64,000 nt of DNA from Acholeplasmataceae bacterium UBA6150. GTDB taxonomy: Bacteria; Bacillota_I; Bacilli_A; Acholeplasmatales; UBA5453. Numbering within the stretch: position 1 is the stretch's first letter; each line of letters opens with the position of its first letter. A model generated the notes under the pieces. It did not search any database and was not told the origin of the DNA. It was given only the letters and a program-made list of their open reading frames with translations. Positions 46,111 through 54,889 of this stretch are shown one piece after another. The DNA is taken from contig DIUU01000013.1 in assembly GCA_002423145.1 (NCBI GenBank), forward strand, positions 75,336 through 139,335. The letters are read 5' to 3'. The position numbers and the translations under genes are program-made.

Positions 46111-46720
46111 ATTTCTTGAGTATCTTTTGGATATATTCGTTATGGTTCTTTTCATCTTTAATCGTACTAAAAGCATCATGTCCTGGCAGTACTTTCACGG
46201 TTTGGGATAGTTCAGTCACCAATCGCTTTAACGATTTATTGAGTAGTGAATTAGACCCACCAACCAAATCTGTACGTCCTACACTGCCTTTAAACAATGT
46301 ATCACCAGTATATAGCTCGCTACGATAGAGATAACATACACTCCCTTTGGTATGACCAGGGGTATGATATACCATGATTTTTTCATCCATAAACGGAATT
46401 TGATCTTGGTCCTTAATAAATTGAATATCCAATTGTTGAATATGTTTCGGCAAAGGCAGTTTTAATGCTTTCGCACCACTTTGGTCTGAATCTTGCATCA
46501 GCAAGTAATCTTCCTTATGGATGAAAATGGGCACATTAAAACGATCAATCAATGCCGTATGATCAATGTGACCATGGGTCAATAGTATACCTTTTAAAGT
46601 ATAGCCTTTGATAGCTTCTAAGATGCTTGCTTCATCATGCGAAGGGTCGATGAGCATAGCACCATCGAATCTCTTGATAATAAAGACGTGTGATAAGTCG
46701 TCGTTGCCTTTGATGTACAT
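46109..46720 (-). CDS. Metallo-beta-lactamase-fold hydrolase (glyoxalase II-like)
   Basis: 203 residues. The metal motif is LTHGHIDHTALI, then HTPGHTKGSVCYLY (second His), TGDTLFKGSVGRTDL (bridging Asp) and LPGHD (last His). This small glyoxalase-II-like form hydrolyses thioesters or similar; the true substrate is unknown. The gene ends at TGA. No clear Shine-Dalgarno site precedes the start. It lies between rpmG and the heat-shock promoter. Confidence 0.85.
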   Translation of the reverse strand: MYIKGNDDLSHVFIIKRFDGAMLIDPSHDEASILEAIKGYTLKGILLTHGHIDHTALIDRFNVPIFIHKEDYLLMQDSDQSGAKALKLPLPKHIQQLDIQFIKDQDQIPFMDEKIMVYHTPGHTKGSVCYLYRSELYTGDTLFKGSVGRTDLVGGSNSLLNKSLKRLVTELSQTVKVLPGHDAFSTIKDEKNHNEYIQKILKK

Positions 46721-46733
46721 AAGGTTTATTTAG

Positions 46734-46757
46734 AAAAAAAACTATTCCAAGAATAGC
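46734..46757 (-). terminator. Terminator after rpmG
   Basis: CTATTC/GAATAG stem with a three-base loop, followed by eight T on the minus strand, directly after the rpmG stop. Confidence 0.8.
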
Positions 46758-46907
46758 TTATTTCTTTTCTCTATGTAACGTATAAGTACGCGATTTAGGA
46801 CAATACTTCTTGATTTCAAGACGATTTGGTGTGGTTTTTTTATTTTTAGTTGTGTAATAGTTTTCTTCGCCACATTCAGTACACACTAATTTAACAAGTT
46901 CACGCAT
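46758..46907 (-). CDS. rpmG: 50S ribosomal protein L33
   Basis: 49 residues, too short for many ORF callers. MRELVKLVCTECGEENYYTT, TPNRLEIKKYCPKSR and a basic tail LHREKK match L33. The N-terminal CTEC pair and one later Cys are kept, the usual Firmicute pattern. GGAGGGA precedes the ATG. It is a standalone gene with its own terminator. Confidence 0.95.
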   Translation of the reverse strand: MRELVKLVCTECGEENYYTTKNKKTTPNRLEIKKYCPKSRTYTLHREKK

Positions 46908-47045
46908 GTTTCTTCCCTCCAGACATTACATTAAAAGTATATCAAACAAGCAATTAAATATCAAGTATGAGTTGCCTCAAATCATATTCAATCCTTGTTA
47001 TAACCTCACACATTATAACAGTTTAATTTCAGGTTGTAAAGTATT

Positions 47046-47918
47046 TTATAAAGAATCTACAAATAGACCAATCATGAACGATATCGAAGCGACAACCATC
47101 GCAATCAATGCCATGGTGAAGAAGTTTTTCAGTAACGGTTGTTTCTTCGCAATTGAGATGTAGTAATTGAATGCGAAAATAATAAATATAACAATACCAA
47201 TCATGACACCCATCGAAATGAGTGGAATCTGGATTAAGAAATAGGGGAGAATCAATAAACTGACGACGATGATGTAGGATATGCCTGTATACAGCGCATT
47301 CAACAATGGTGTATCGTGGTCGTCCTGTTTTCTCGATAGGTACTCTGAGGCAGCCATGCTTAAAGCAGCACTGATCCCAGTAATCAAGCCTAAAGTTCCT
47401 ACTTTAATTGAATCATTGATGGCGAGTGTAAACCCTGCCAACGCGCCACTGATTTCGACCAAAGCATCGTTCATACCTAAAACAACAGAGCTCGCGAACA
47501 ATAGCTTTTCGTCGTTTAATATGCTTATAAGAGCTTCTTCATGAGATTTTTCATCTTTAATAATCTCTTTAAGTTCATCGATTTCATCGACAATAACACG
47601 GTAGTTTTTTCTTGAATGGGCTTCGAGTCTTTCAAATATTCGTAAGGTAAAAATGACACCGAGTGTATACATAACAATGGTATAAAACATCAGTTTGAGT
47701 GAAGGTCTTTTGATTTCAAGTGTGACAGCTTTTTTTCCTAAATAGGAATTAAAAATGTCCAGATGTTTTTTTTCTTGTAACGCAATGCCTTCTAAAATCA
47801 ATCGGTTTTCTGGCTTCTTTTGTCTTCTCGCAATTCTCATATAAAGATGATAAGCCAAAGACTCTTCTCTCGCAAAATCGCGATAAGTCCGTTTTTGTTT
47901 TTCCGATAACATTTGCAT
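47046..47918 (-). CDS. VIT1/CCC1-type metal transporter with rubrerythrin-like N-terminus
   Basis: 290 residues from ATG 47918 (GAGGCG upstream). The first 90 residues form a ferritin-like helical domain with acidic and His ligands (AREESLAYHLYMRIAR, GIALQEKKHLDIF). The remainder is a VIT1/CCC1 membrane domain: GMNDALVEISGALAGFTLAI, SAALSMAASEYLSRK and about four more helices. The order matches membrane-bound ferritin-like MbfA proteins that export iron or manganese under excess. It is divergent from ispG. Confidence 0.87.
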   Translation of the reverse strand: MQMLSEKQKRTYRDFAREESLAYHLYMRIARRQKKPENRLILEGIALQEKKHLDIFNSYLGKKAVTLEIKRPSLKLMFYTIVMYTLGVIFTLRIFERLEAHSRKNYRVIVDEIDELKEIIKDEKSHEEALISILNDEKLLFASSVVLGMNDALVEISGALAGFTLAINDSIKVGTLGLITGISAALSMAASEYLSRKQDDHDTPLLNALYTGISYIIVVSLLILPYFLIQIPLISMGVMIGIVIFIIFAFNYYISIAKKQPLLKNFFTMALIAMVVASISFMIGLFVDSL

Positions 47919-48036
47919 AGTTTCGCCTCGTATGAGATACATTATAAGGCTTCAATACTCGATAATCAACCCCAAAGTATAAATAATGTAAAGATATATT
48001 ATAAATAAGCAAGGTCACCCACTTTCTTATAACTTA

Positions 48037-48045
48037 TGTTATAAT
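48037..48045 (+). promoter_or_regulatory. Extended -10 promoter of ispG
   Basis: TGTTATAAT, an extended -10 element, 18 bases before the ispG start codon; no convincing -35 is seen. Confidence 0.6.
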
Positions 48046-48062
48046 CGATTTAGGTGATAATT

Positions 48063-49097
48063 ATGCAAAGACTACAAACTAGACCCATCAAGGTGGGTAA
48101 TCTCATCATGGGTGGAAACAACCATGTATATATTCAAAGTATGACGACAACATATACCAAAGACATCGAATCGACAGTCAAACAAATCCATCAATTGGAA
48201 AAAGCCGGTTGTGAAATTGTTCGTGTCGCTGTGTTAGATAAGGTAGACGCTCAAGCCTTAGGTGAAATTAAAAGACAAATTCATATCCCACTGGTCGCGG
48301 ATATTCATTTTGATTATAAATTAGCACTAGAAGCCATTAATCAAGGGGTCGATAAGATTCGCTTGAACCCAGGCAACATCAAAGACCGTTCAAAAGTTGA
48401 ATTGGTTGTGGATGCTTGTAAAAAGAAAGGTATCCCCATCCGGATTGGTGTCAATAGTGGATCTTTACCCGATAATTTAGAACCCACAGCAGAAAACATG
48501 GTGATGGTTGCTAAAGGTCATGTTGAAATCTTAGAATCCATGAACTTCTTCGACATCGCACTATCTTTAAAAGCAACCGACATGAATCTCATGATTGAAA
48601 CCTACCGTTTAGCGGCTAAAACTTTTCCTTATCCCCTTCATTTAGGCGTTACCGAAGCGGGAACTGCCTTTTCTGGTGCCATCAAGAGTGCGATGGGTAT
48701 TGGAATATTACTTCATGAAGGCATTGGTAATACCATTCGCGTCTCTTTAACAGATAACCCGGAAATTGAAATTCGAGCTGCTAAAGAAATCCTTAAAAAT
48801 CTAAATCTCCGTAACGATATCCCAAATTTAATCAGCTGTCCTACGTGCGGGCGCATCCAATATGATATGATCGATATTGCGAAACGCATTGAAACCTACC
48901 TACAAGGTGTCAATAAGCACATCAATGTGGCAATCATGGGCTGTAAAGTCAATGGCCCTGGTGAAGCGAAACACGCTGATATTGGTGTGGCTGGTGGTAA
49001 AGGTGAAGCTGTGATATTTAAACACGGACAAATCGTTAAGAAAATAAAAGAAGCCGAAGTGTATGATGAACTTGTCAGGATGATTGACGAATTCTAG
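48063..49097 (+). CDS. ispG: 4-hydroxy-3-methylbut-2-enyl diphosphate synthase
   Basis: 344 residues from ATG 48063; a GTG three codons up is less likely because TAGGTGAT fits this ATG. TIM-barrel N-terminus with TRPIKVGNLIMGG and IPLVADIHFDYKLA, and the 4Fe-4S ligands in SCPTCGR and MGCKVNGPGEAKHADIG. It acts near the end of the MEP isoprenoid pathway. A short hairpin terminator follows. The last 70 codons and this terminator recur 3.6 kb downstream as a separate fragment. Confidence 0.96.
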   Translation: MQRLQTRPIKVGNLIMGGNNHVYIQSMTTTYTKDIESTVKQIHQLEKAGCEIVRVAVLDKVDAQALGEIKRQIHIPLVADIHFDYKLALEAINQGVDKIRLNPGNIKDRSKVELVVDACKKKGIPIRIGVNSGSLPDNLEPTAENMVMVAKGHVEILESMNFFDIALSLKATDMNLMIETYRLAAKTFPYPLHLGVTEAGTAFSGAIKSAMGIGILLHEGIGNTIRVSLTDNPEIEIRAAKEILKNLNLRNDIPNLISCPTCGRIQYDMIDIAKRIETYLQGVNKHINVAIMGCKVNGPGEAKHADIGVAGGKGEAVIFKHGQIVKKIKEAEVYDELVRMIDEF

Positions 49098-49116
49098 ACC
49101 ACTTCGGTCTTTTTTT
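48888..49116 (+). repeat. Direct repeat, left copy (3' end of ispG plus terminator)
   Basis: 229 bases covering the last 70 codons of the intact ispG and its terminator. Compared with the right copy at 52455-52683 there are ten differences, eight of them in a 100-base block near the left end and all eight synonymous. Confidence 0.95.
49096..49116 (+). terminator. Terminator of ispG
   Basis: AGACC/GGTCT stem with five-base loop and a run of seven T, immediately after the stop codon. The same structure is duplicated at 52663-52683. Confidence 0.8.
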
Positions 49117-49258
49117 AAGGATGAATTAGAATCACAAATGCGCGATAGTAAAATTACAGAACTTAAAGGGAAGGATTGATTCTATTCGGTATCAACAAGT
49201 ATAAAATAACGACGAAATCATTGTATTGTTATTAGATAATTGAATAATGCATTCATGA

Positions 49259-49939
49259 CTAATTTTTGAATAGGTATATATTACCGTTTTGTTTAAATGA
49301 TTTGAGATACTGTTGTGAAAATGTCTCATTTTTCGACATTAAGTAGATATAGCTGCTATCATAATATATTTGATAGGGTACTTCGGTTCTATATAGTACA
49401 TATAGCATTTCATTATAAGACCACGGTTGTATGTTGTTCCAATTTTCTCTGATAAAAGATAAAACATAACTGTAAGAACCGTTATTTTCTATCGCAAACA
49501 CAATCGGATAGTTTGGTGGATACTGGTAATTTTGAGGTTCATAAATTGCATCATTCCAAAAGGTGAATGAAACATCCCCAGATAATCCATTTGGAAAATA
49601 TACACCACCATAAAATAAAAATCTTTGTTCACCATTTAGATGACTATAAGTGGAATTAGGGGTGATAATCTTATAGATGAATGAATCGAAATATCGATAA
49701 AATGTGTGCATCGGGTTTATAGGCTCTAATTTAAAGCTAAGGGGCATATTGGACTCTAAAGGCAAATGTGTTACGTCATCGCGTCTCATGTAAATCACAC
49801 CAGGGTCATGTAACACCATAGTTTCTTTAAAACTGTTTATGAACGTCTCGTTTATTGGAATTTGATTAATTTGATTACGACTACAAGAGGCTGTGAACAT
49901 TGTATATACTAAAATCAAAATCATATATAGTTTTTTCAT
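49259..49939 (-). CDS. Island lipoprotein of unknown function, copy 1
   Basis: 226 residues. The signal peptide ends MFTASC (Cys about 19), so a lipid-anchored surface protein. No family recognised. It is a paralogue of the next gene (49944): both share a C-terminal core, NGSYSYVLSFIRENWNNIQ...LYVLYRTEVPYQIYYD versus the matching block in the other, ending in a LYLF/LYLL tail. Aromatic-rich and low in charge. It lies four bases after its paralogue inside the ispG-repeat island and reads on the opposite strand to ispG. Confidence 0.75.
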   Translation of the reverse strand: MKKLYMILILVYTMFTASCSRNQINQIPINETFINSFKETMVLHDPGVIYMRRDDVTHLPLESNMPLSFKLEPINPMHTFYRYFDSFIYKIITPNSTYSHLNGEQRFLFYGGVYFPNGLSGDVSFTFWNDAIYEPQNYQYPPNYPIVFAIENNGSYSYVLSFIRENWNNIQPWSYNEMLYVLYRTEVPYQIYYDSSYIYLMSKNETFSQQYLKSFKQNGNIYLFKN

Positions 49940-49943
49940 GCAT

Positions 49944-50660
49944 TTATACCTTTAATAAATATAAATCTGAGGCATCCTTAAACGACTGAAGATAACCATC
50001 AAAGAAATTGGTATCATTCGTTATCAAATAGATGTAATAATTATCATAATAAATGCTGTACGGGAGATCCGTGAGATATATGATATAAAGAAGATCCTCA
50101 TAAGCCCATCCAGATGGTCGGTTCCATGTTTCGTTTAGGAATGACAATACGTAACTATAAGCACCATTGCTTTTTATTGCGTGTACTAGCGGATAAGGCG
50201 GTATTTGACTATATCCGTTCCATGGAGAAGTACCCCGATCAAAAAAAGCAAATGTTGGGTGTTCAGTCATGGTATTCATGATACCGCCATAAAATTGAAA
50301 TGATATCGTCTTCTCTCCATCGAATAGAGAGCTGAAAGGCGGGATTATCGTATATTCATTTGAGTCAAAATAGTATTGATAGTAATGTTCTTTGACTAAA
50401 CCTTGAGTAGATGTTTTTGACATTTCTGCATGCAAAGGGGATATAACCCCATCGATGCGTATAGCTTCAATCGAGTTTGGAACAGTTACAATACGTGGCT
50501 TTGATATGTAAGTGATAAAATCTGGATTATATTTAATCTGAGGTTCACTCTCTTTAGGTTTACATGCCATTAAGGAAACAAGAAAAACAAGCATAATGAA
50601 AATTATGCATAGTTTTTTAAATATTCTATATCGTACTGACTGCAAAATAAATAGTTTCAC
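49944..50660 (-). CDS. Island lipoprotein of unknown function, copy 2
   Basis: 238 residues starting with GTG (GGGGAGG eight bases upstream). A basic n-region (RYRIFKKL), hydrophobic core and lipobox LMAC (Cys about 33). The C-terminal half is homologous to the 49259 protein: NGAYSYVLSFLNETWNRP, YEDLLYIIYLTDLPYSIYYD, YIYLITND. The start overlaps the end of the 50626 gene by 35 bases. Function unknown; two adjacent paralogues suggest a paired or decaying duplication. Confidence 0.75.
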   Translation of the reverse strand: MKLFILQSVRYRIFKKLCIIFIMLVFLVSLMACKPKESEPQIKYNPDFITYISKPRIVTVPNSIEAIRIDGVISPLHAEMSKTSTQGLVKEHYYQYYFDSNEYTIIPPFSSLFDGEKTISFQFYGGIMNTMTEHPTFAFFDRGTSPWNGYSQIPPYPLVHAIKSNGAYSYVLSFLNETWNRPSGWAYEDLLYIIYLTDLPYSIYYDNYYIYLITNDTNFFDGYLQSFKDASDLYLLKV

Positions 50661-52224
50661 TATTATAACCTCCCCAATGTTGATTAGTTATTAGAACAGA
50701 TGCAATTAAATTACTTGACATTGATCCACTTTTTTGACTCCAATAGCCATTAAAATCTTGTCTAATAAAATGGAAATCCAATGTATAACCAGATAGTTCA
50801 TCATATGCTATCCTAAAGGCTATTCTTCGCTCATAGAAAAGTATTGGTTCTTCAATGTTGCTAATTATCCGAACTGAATAATGATTTCCTATGTCACTTA
50901 ATAAGATTGACGAGTAATTATCAAAAAATGATGAGGAGGAATTGTAGTTCGGTAATAAATAAGGGATGAGATTTTGGTTTAATAACATAGCATAACCATA
51001 ACAATTCATTGTATTGATATTTGAAACACCCTGACCATAATCAGGAGCATTACCATAGTCAGAAAAAGGTAAATTATCAAATTCCAAAATAATTTTAGGA
51101 GAATTTATACTTGATTTCGTTGAATAGAACTCTTTTTCATAATCAAATGATTTTCTTGGACATAGAACATAAACAATACGATTATCCGAATTTGCCAGCG
51201 AAGTGTTTATCGAATCTAATATATCAAATTTGAGCTGCTGTCCATTTTTGGTACTAGAAATAGATGAAGATATTTCATATTGAGTATTACCATCAATTTC
51301 GTCATAATCAATTGTATCAATTGAATATAATAGTGGTGTCGAAATCAAGTTTGAAGTACTTGTAATTTCCATTTGAGCACTTATTATGTTTGAATTAATA
51401 AAATTAGGCAATCTAAGCTCATAAACGCCTTTAAAATCAAAATAGTACGAAATATCATCAATATTCAATGTTCCTCTACCAACACGCACAGTATTACTTT
51501 GGAGTATTGTTGATGATTGATTAATAATAGTTTTGTCTTTTAAAACAGAAGATATTGTATTTTGTGAAAATATGATTTGAAAATTTGAACTTATTGTATC
51601 AATATCTAGCTCATTATCGAAAACAACATAATCACTATCATTATTAAATTGAAAAACCGGAAAATCCTTCAAATCATCAGTTAGAACATTGGTACCTTTT
51701 GATAATATTAAATTCTCAGAAAAATCGAATTCAAATGTAGAACTTGTGCTTAAATATGGTTTAAATGAATAGTTATTTGCATTGAGATCATTTAAATAAT
51801 CACTAAAAATCGATAAATCATTGAGACTCTGATAATTTAGGTTATTAATGCTTTTATGATCCGAAGCATTAATCGATTGCTTAATTGATATCGAGTATTT
51901 ATTTTTATATTCTAATGTATAAAAAATAGTATTCTGCTTCTTCTCGATGTATATTACATAATCGCCGTTAAAGATTGTAGAAACTTTATCTTTAAAAATT
52001 ATAACGTCATTTAATTCTTCATAACGACCGTTAACCAACCTATGTATTGGATTAGAGTAAAAATGTATCTCATAATTGCCTTGAGTATTAGCAAAAACCT
52101 TTGAATTGATACCCCTGTAGGAATGAATCTCATATGATTTTACTGTGTTTCCAAAAACATGTTTTTTTTGAAAGATGTGACATACAAAAACTATCATTAT
52201 CAACAATAAGAACTTCTTCATCAT
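50626..52224 (-). CDS. Large exported island protein with NCYGYA/DFHF C-terminal domain
   Basis: 532 residues from ATG 52224 (GAGGTGA eight bases upstream; a GTG earlier is less likely). A signal-like hydrophobic N-terminus (LLLIMIVFVCHIF) is followed by a beta-rich body. Its central part (about 260-400) with LNIDDISYYFDFKGVYELRL resembles modules that pack coat- or adhesin-like proteins. The C-terminal 130 residues carry MNCYGYAMLLNQNL and YTLDFHFIRQDFNGYWSQKS, a Cys...His pattern reminiscent of papain-like secreted domains, so peptidase activity is possible but unproven. No anchor other than the N-terminus. Confidence 0.72.
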   Translation of the reverse strand: MMKKFLLLIMIVFVCHIFQKKHVFGNTVKSYEIHSYRGINSKVFANTQGNYEIHFYSNPIHRLVNGRYEELNDVIIFKDKVSTIFNGDYVIYIEKKQNTIFYTLEYKNKYSISIKQSINASDHKSINNLNYQSLNDLSIFSDYLNDLNANNYSFKPYLSTSSTFEFDFSENLILSKGTNVLTDDLKDFPVFQFNNDSDYVVFDNELDIDTISSNFQIIFSQNTISSVLKDKTIINQSSTILQSNTVRVGRGTLNIDDISYYFDFKGVYELRLPNFINSNIISAQMEITSTSNLISTPLLYSIDTIDYDEIDGNTQYEISSSISSTKNGQQLKFDILDSINTSLANSDNRIVYVLCPRKSFDYEKEFYSTKSSINSPKIILEFDNLPFSDYGNAPDYGQGVSNINTMNCYGYAMLLNQNLIPYLLPNYNSSSSFFDNYSSILLSDIGNHYSVRIISNIEEPILFYERRIAFRIAYDELSGYTLDFHFIRQDFNGYWSQKSGSMSSNLIASVLITNQHWGGYNSETIYFAVSTI

Positions 52225-52454
52225 AGTTAGATTCACCTCAGCATATCGATTGTTATTAATATTATACTGATATTTTTGTGTAATAATATAAAAATAAAAA
52301 TTATCAATTAAAAAATGACAGAAAATCGCAGTTCACTTAGAATATTTATATATTAAATTTTTTAAGTTGTACTAATGCTGTTAAAGTAAAAACATAATTT
52401 GCGAATTTAGATATAATAAATGAAAGTGGTCATACGATTGGTAGTATCAAGGGT
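52225..52454. other. AT-rich gene-free flank of the island
   Basis: Very AT-rich and with no convincing gene, tRNA or recombinase. The frame continuing upstream from the ispG fragment reads NESGHTIGSIKG before the junction, possibly a remnant of another coding sequence. A TATAAT at 52412 could act as a promoter into the fragment, with no good -35. Confidence 0.5.
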
Positions 52455-52664
52455 ATTGAAACCTACCTACAAGGTGTGAATAAGCACATCAATGTCGCGA
52501 TTATGGGCTGCAAAGTCAATGGCCCTGGCGAAGCCAAACATGCTGATATTGGTGTGGCTGGTGGTAAAGGTGAAGCTGTGATATTTAAACACGGACAAAT
52601 CGTTAAGAAAATAAAAGAAGCCGAAGTGTATGATGAACTTATCAAGATGATTGACGAATTCTAG
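52455..52664 (+). pseudogene. ispG: ispG 3' fragment (truncated copy)
   Basis: Encodes the last 70 residues of IspG with only V/I and R/K changes from the intact copy, keeping the MGCKVNGPGEAKHADIG block but lacking the barrel and the other cluster cysteine pair. It cannot be functional alone. It ends at the same stop codon and terminator as the intact gene. Confidence 0.92.
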
Positions 52665-52683
52665 ACCACTTCGGTCTTTTTTT
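52455..52683 (+). repeat. Direct repeat, right copy (3' end of ispG plus terminator)
   Basis: 229 bases, ten differences from the left copy at 48888-49116, same orientation. The homology starts at ATTGAAACC and ends after the T-run on both sides. The interval 49117-52454 is thereby bracketed by direct repeats. Confidence 0.95.
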
Positions 52684-52686
52684 CGA

Positions 52687-52712
52687 GAAAAAAGGAAGCG
52701 ATTAACGCTTCC
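52687..52712 (-). terminator. Terminator of the Nup-like ABC operon
   Basis: GGAAGCG/CGCTTCC stem with a five-base loop, followed by six T on the minus strand; it covers the stop codon of the last permease gene. Confidence 0.8.
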
Positions 52713-53799
52713 CTTGATCGTATGGTTCTCCTGCTGCTTTTGGACCTTGTGAATTTTTTGAAGTCAAGGCCAGCAATATCAACGTGACTAAAAATGGTGT
52801 CATCGATATGATATCGCGTGGTAAGTATCGGAAGAATAGATATATATTGTTATATAACCCTTGTAATAATGATTCGTTCATACGCAAATCATTGAATGCA
52901 CTTTGAATGAGTGTAATCCCGTTCGATAAGTTCATCAAAAATCCAAATAAAAGTGAAAATAGCATAACCCTTGCAGGCTTCCATTGTCCGGATATAAGAA
53001 CTGCTAATGCTAAGAACCCATAACCGTAAATGGATGCTTTAAAAGATGTCGATGTCGGTACAATCAATATGACGCCACCCATACCTGCTAATAAACCAGA
53101 AATAGATACCGAAATATAGCGAATCTTATAAACGTTGATTCCGGCCGCATCGGCTGCATGTGGGTTTTCACCGCAGGCACGTAATCTTAAACCGTATTTG
53201 GTTTTATAGGCAATGATGGCAGCAATAACAAATACAACCAACCCTATCAACGTAATAATATAAACGTTTGAAAAGAAAACATCACCGATAAAAGGAATAT
53301 CTTTTAACCATGGAACACTTAATTTGTATCGGTCACTAAACCCGATTTCTTCAGTGCCTGAAGAGGACAAAGCACGACCAACGAAAATCGCTAACGCCAC
53401 AGCCAACATATTCAATGCTGTACCCGAAATGACTTGATTCGATTTCATCGTAATGGAAGCAAATGAGTGTAACAATGAAAATAATAGTCCAGCTATCCCA
53501 CCGATAATTACTGTAAGAATCAAAACCAGTTGTCCATCAATATTTCGATGTTGTAAGTTATTAAGTGTTAGAATCCCAACAAATGCACCGAATAGCATGA
53601 TCCCTTCAAGAGCAATGTTTACAACACCTGAACGTTCTGAATATAAACCCGCCATCGCAACCATAGCCAATGGAACAGATGAATATAGAGTCCACCTTAA
53701 TAAATTATAGAAACTATCATTACTCCATAGTGCCACCAAAACATAAATCAAAATGGCTACTGCTATCCAAATATTTCTTTTGGTTATTAACTTACTCAT
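52702..53799 (-). CDS. Nucleoside-type ABC importer permease (NupQ-like)
   Basis: 365 residues from ATG 53799 (AAGGTGG upstream). About nine membrane helices of the branched-chain/BMP-type permease family: RSGVVNIALEGIMLFGAFVG, GENPHAADAAGINVYKIR and AGMGGVILIVPTS. With the partner permease (53792), ATPase (54889) and BMP lipoprotein (56571) it forms a guanosine/purine-nucleoside importer like Bacillus NupNOPQ. The start overlaps the upstream permease by eight bases. Confidence 0.88.
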   Translation of the reverse strand: MSKLITKRNIWIAVAILIYVLVALWSNDSFYNLLRWTLYSSVPLAMVAMAGLYSERSGVVNIALEGIMLFGAFVGILTLNNLQHRNIDGQLVLILTVIIGGIAGLLFSLLHSFASITMKSNQVISGTALNMLAVALAIFVGRALSSSGTEEIGFSDRYKLSVPWLKDIPFIGDVFFSNVYIITLIGLVVFVIAAIIAYKTKYGLRLRACGENPHAADAAGINVYKIRYISVSISGLLAGMGGVILIVPTSTSFKASIYGYGFLALAVLISGQWKPARVMLFSLLFGFLMNLSNGITLIQSAFNDLRMNESLLQGLYNNIYLFFRYLPRDIISMTPFLVTLILLALTSKNSQGPKAAGEPYDQGKR

Positions 53800-54889
53800 T
53801 GGATACACCACCTTTATGCTTAAAGACACGCGTTATAAATTTTTTAGCGTATTTTTGAAAGTACAATGTAAAGGCAGAAAAATAGATAATGCTTGCTGAT
53901 ATGATATCAATGATTTCACGCTTAAAGTCCCATGATTGTAATTCCTGATTCGCAGATTCAATGTATCCCAAAAATAGTCCAGAGAATACTGTGCCTATTG
54001 GATTACTCATGCCGAGTAACGCAACTGCAATCCCTTGAAATCCATATGGAGAAATGGCGTATTTGGTTTCGAGTTTAATCCCAGTACCTGGAACTAAATA
54101 TATGATTGCTCCAGCTAAACCAGCGATAGCACCCGATATTAGTAATGAATAAACGATATTTCGCTTATCATTCACACCTGCATATTTGGCTGCATCACGG
54201 TTCAATCCAACCGCTTTAAGTTGAAATCCAAATGTTGTTTTTTCAAGAATAATATAAATTAAAATACCGGTAATAATCGCAAATATGATACCACCGTTCA
54301 ATTTACTGTAATTAAATAATTCGTCTAACCCTAATTTAGGAATACGACCTGAAACGATGACTTCGCGCGCTTCTTGACGTACAGTGTCATAAATTGTGGC
54401 TTCGATAAGCATTTTAGAAACGTACATGGCAATATAGTTCATCATGATTGTTGCTACAACTTCATGAACATTTCGATACGCTTTTAACAGTGCAGGTATG
54501 AGTGCCCAAAGCATTCCACCTACTATACCACCTAGCATAGCTACTACCCAGTGAAGCGGTCCTAAAAATCCCCACTCAACCCCAATGAATACAGCCACAA
54601 ATGCGCCGATCATCAATTGTCCAGACACACCAATATTGAATAAACCTGTTTTGAATGCGAATGCTACTGCCAATCCTGTGAGAATGAGTGGTGCTGCGTT
54701 AAACAGAACACTCCCAAATCCAGTCATGCCATTGGATACTCCAGACAATAAAATAGCCGATAAGCCACCAAATGCCATAATTGGATTAATTAATAACATA
54801 ACGACTAATCCAAATACCATTCCTGCAAAAATCGATATCAGTGTTGCAATGATTTTTTCAACAGAGTCCAATTTAAAGAATTTTATCAT
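53792..54889 (-). CDS. Nucleoside-type ABC importer permease (NupP-like)
   Basis: 365 residues with about eight to nine helices. Family features: KTGLFNIGVSGQLMIGAFVA, NRDAAKYAGVNDKRNIVYS, LAGAIIYLVPG. It pairs with the product at 52702 to form the membrane channel. One-base overlap with the ATPase gene upstream and eight-base overlap downstream, a tight operon. Confidence 0.9.
   Translation of the reverse strand: MIKFFKLDSVEKIIATLISIFAGMVFGLVVMLLINPIMAFGGLSAILLSGVSNGMTGFGSVLFNAAPLILTGLAVAFAFKTGLFNIGVSGQLMIGAFVAVFIGVEWGFLGPLHWVVAMLGGIVGGMLWALIPALLKAYRNVHEVVATIMMNYIAMYVSKMLIEATIYDTVRQEAREVIVSGRIPKLGLDELFNYSKLNGGIIFAIITGILIYIILEKTTFGFQLKAVGLNRDAAKYAGVNDKRNIVYSLLISGAIAGLAGAIIYLVPGTGIKLETKYAISPYGFQGIAVALLGMSNPIGTVFSGLFLGYIESANQELQSWDFKREIIDIISASIIYFSAFTLYFQKYAKKFITRVFKHKGGVSNE

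Noticed and set aside
47749..48018. 89-residue minus-strand frame before the VIT1-like gene
   Set aside because: It overlaps the N-terminal coding region of the transporter in another frame and has no ribosome site.
49117..52454. Integrase or transposase in the ispG-flanked island
   Set aside because: None of the three genes resembles a recombinase, and no terminal inverted repeats of an insertion sequence were seen, so it is not called a mobile element.
52476..52664. 62-residue frame as an independent small gene
   Set aside because: It is the truncated 3' end of ispG and lacks its own ribosome site.
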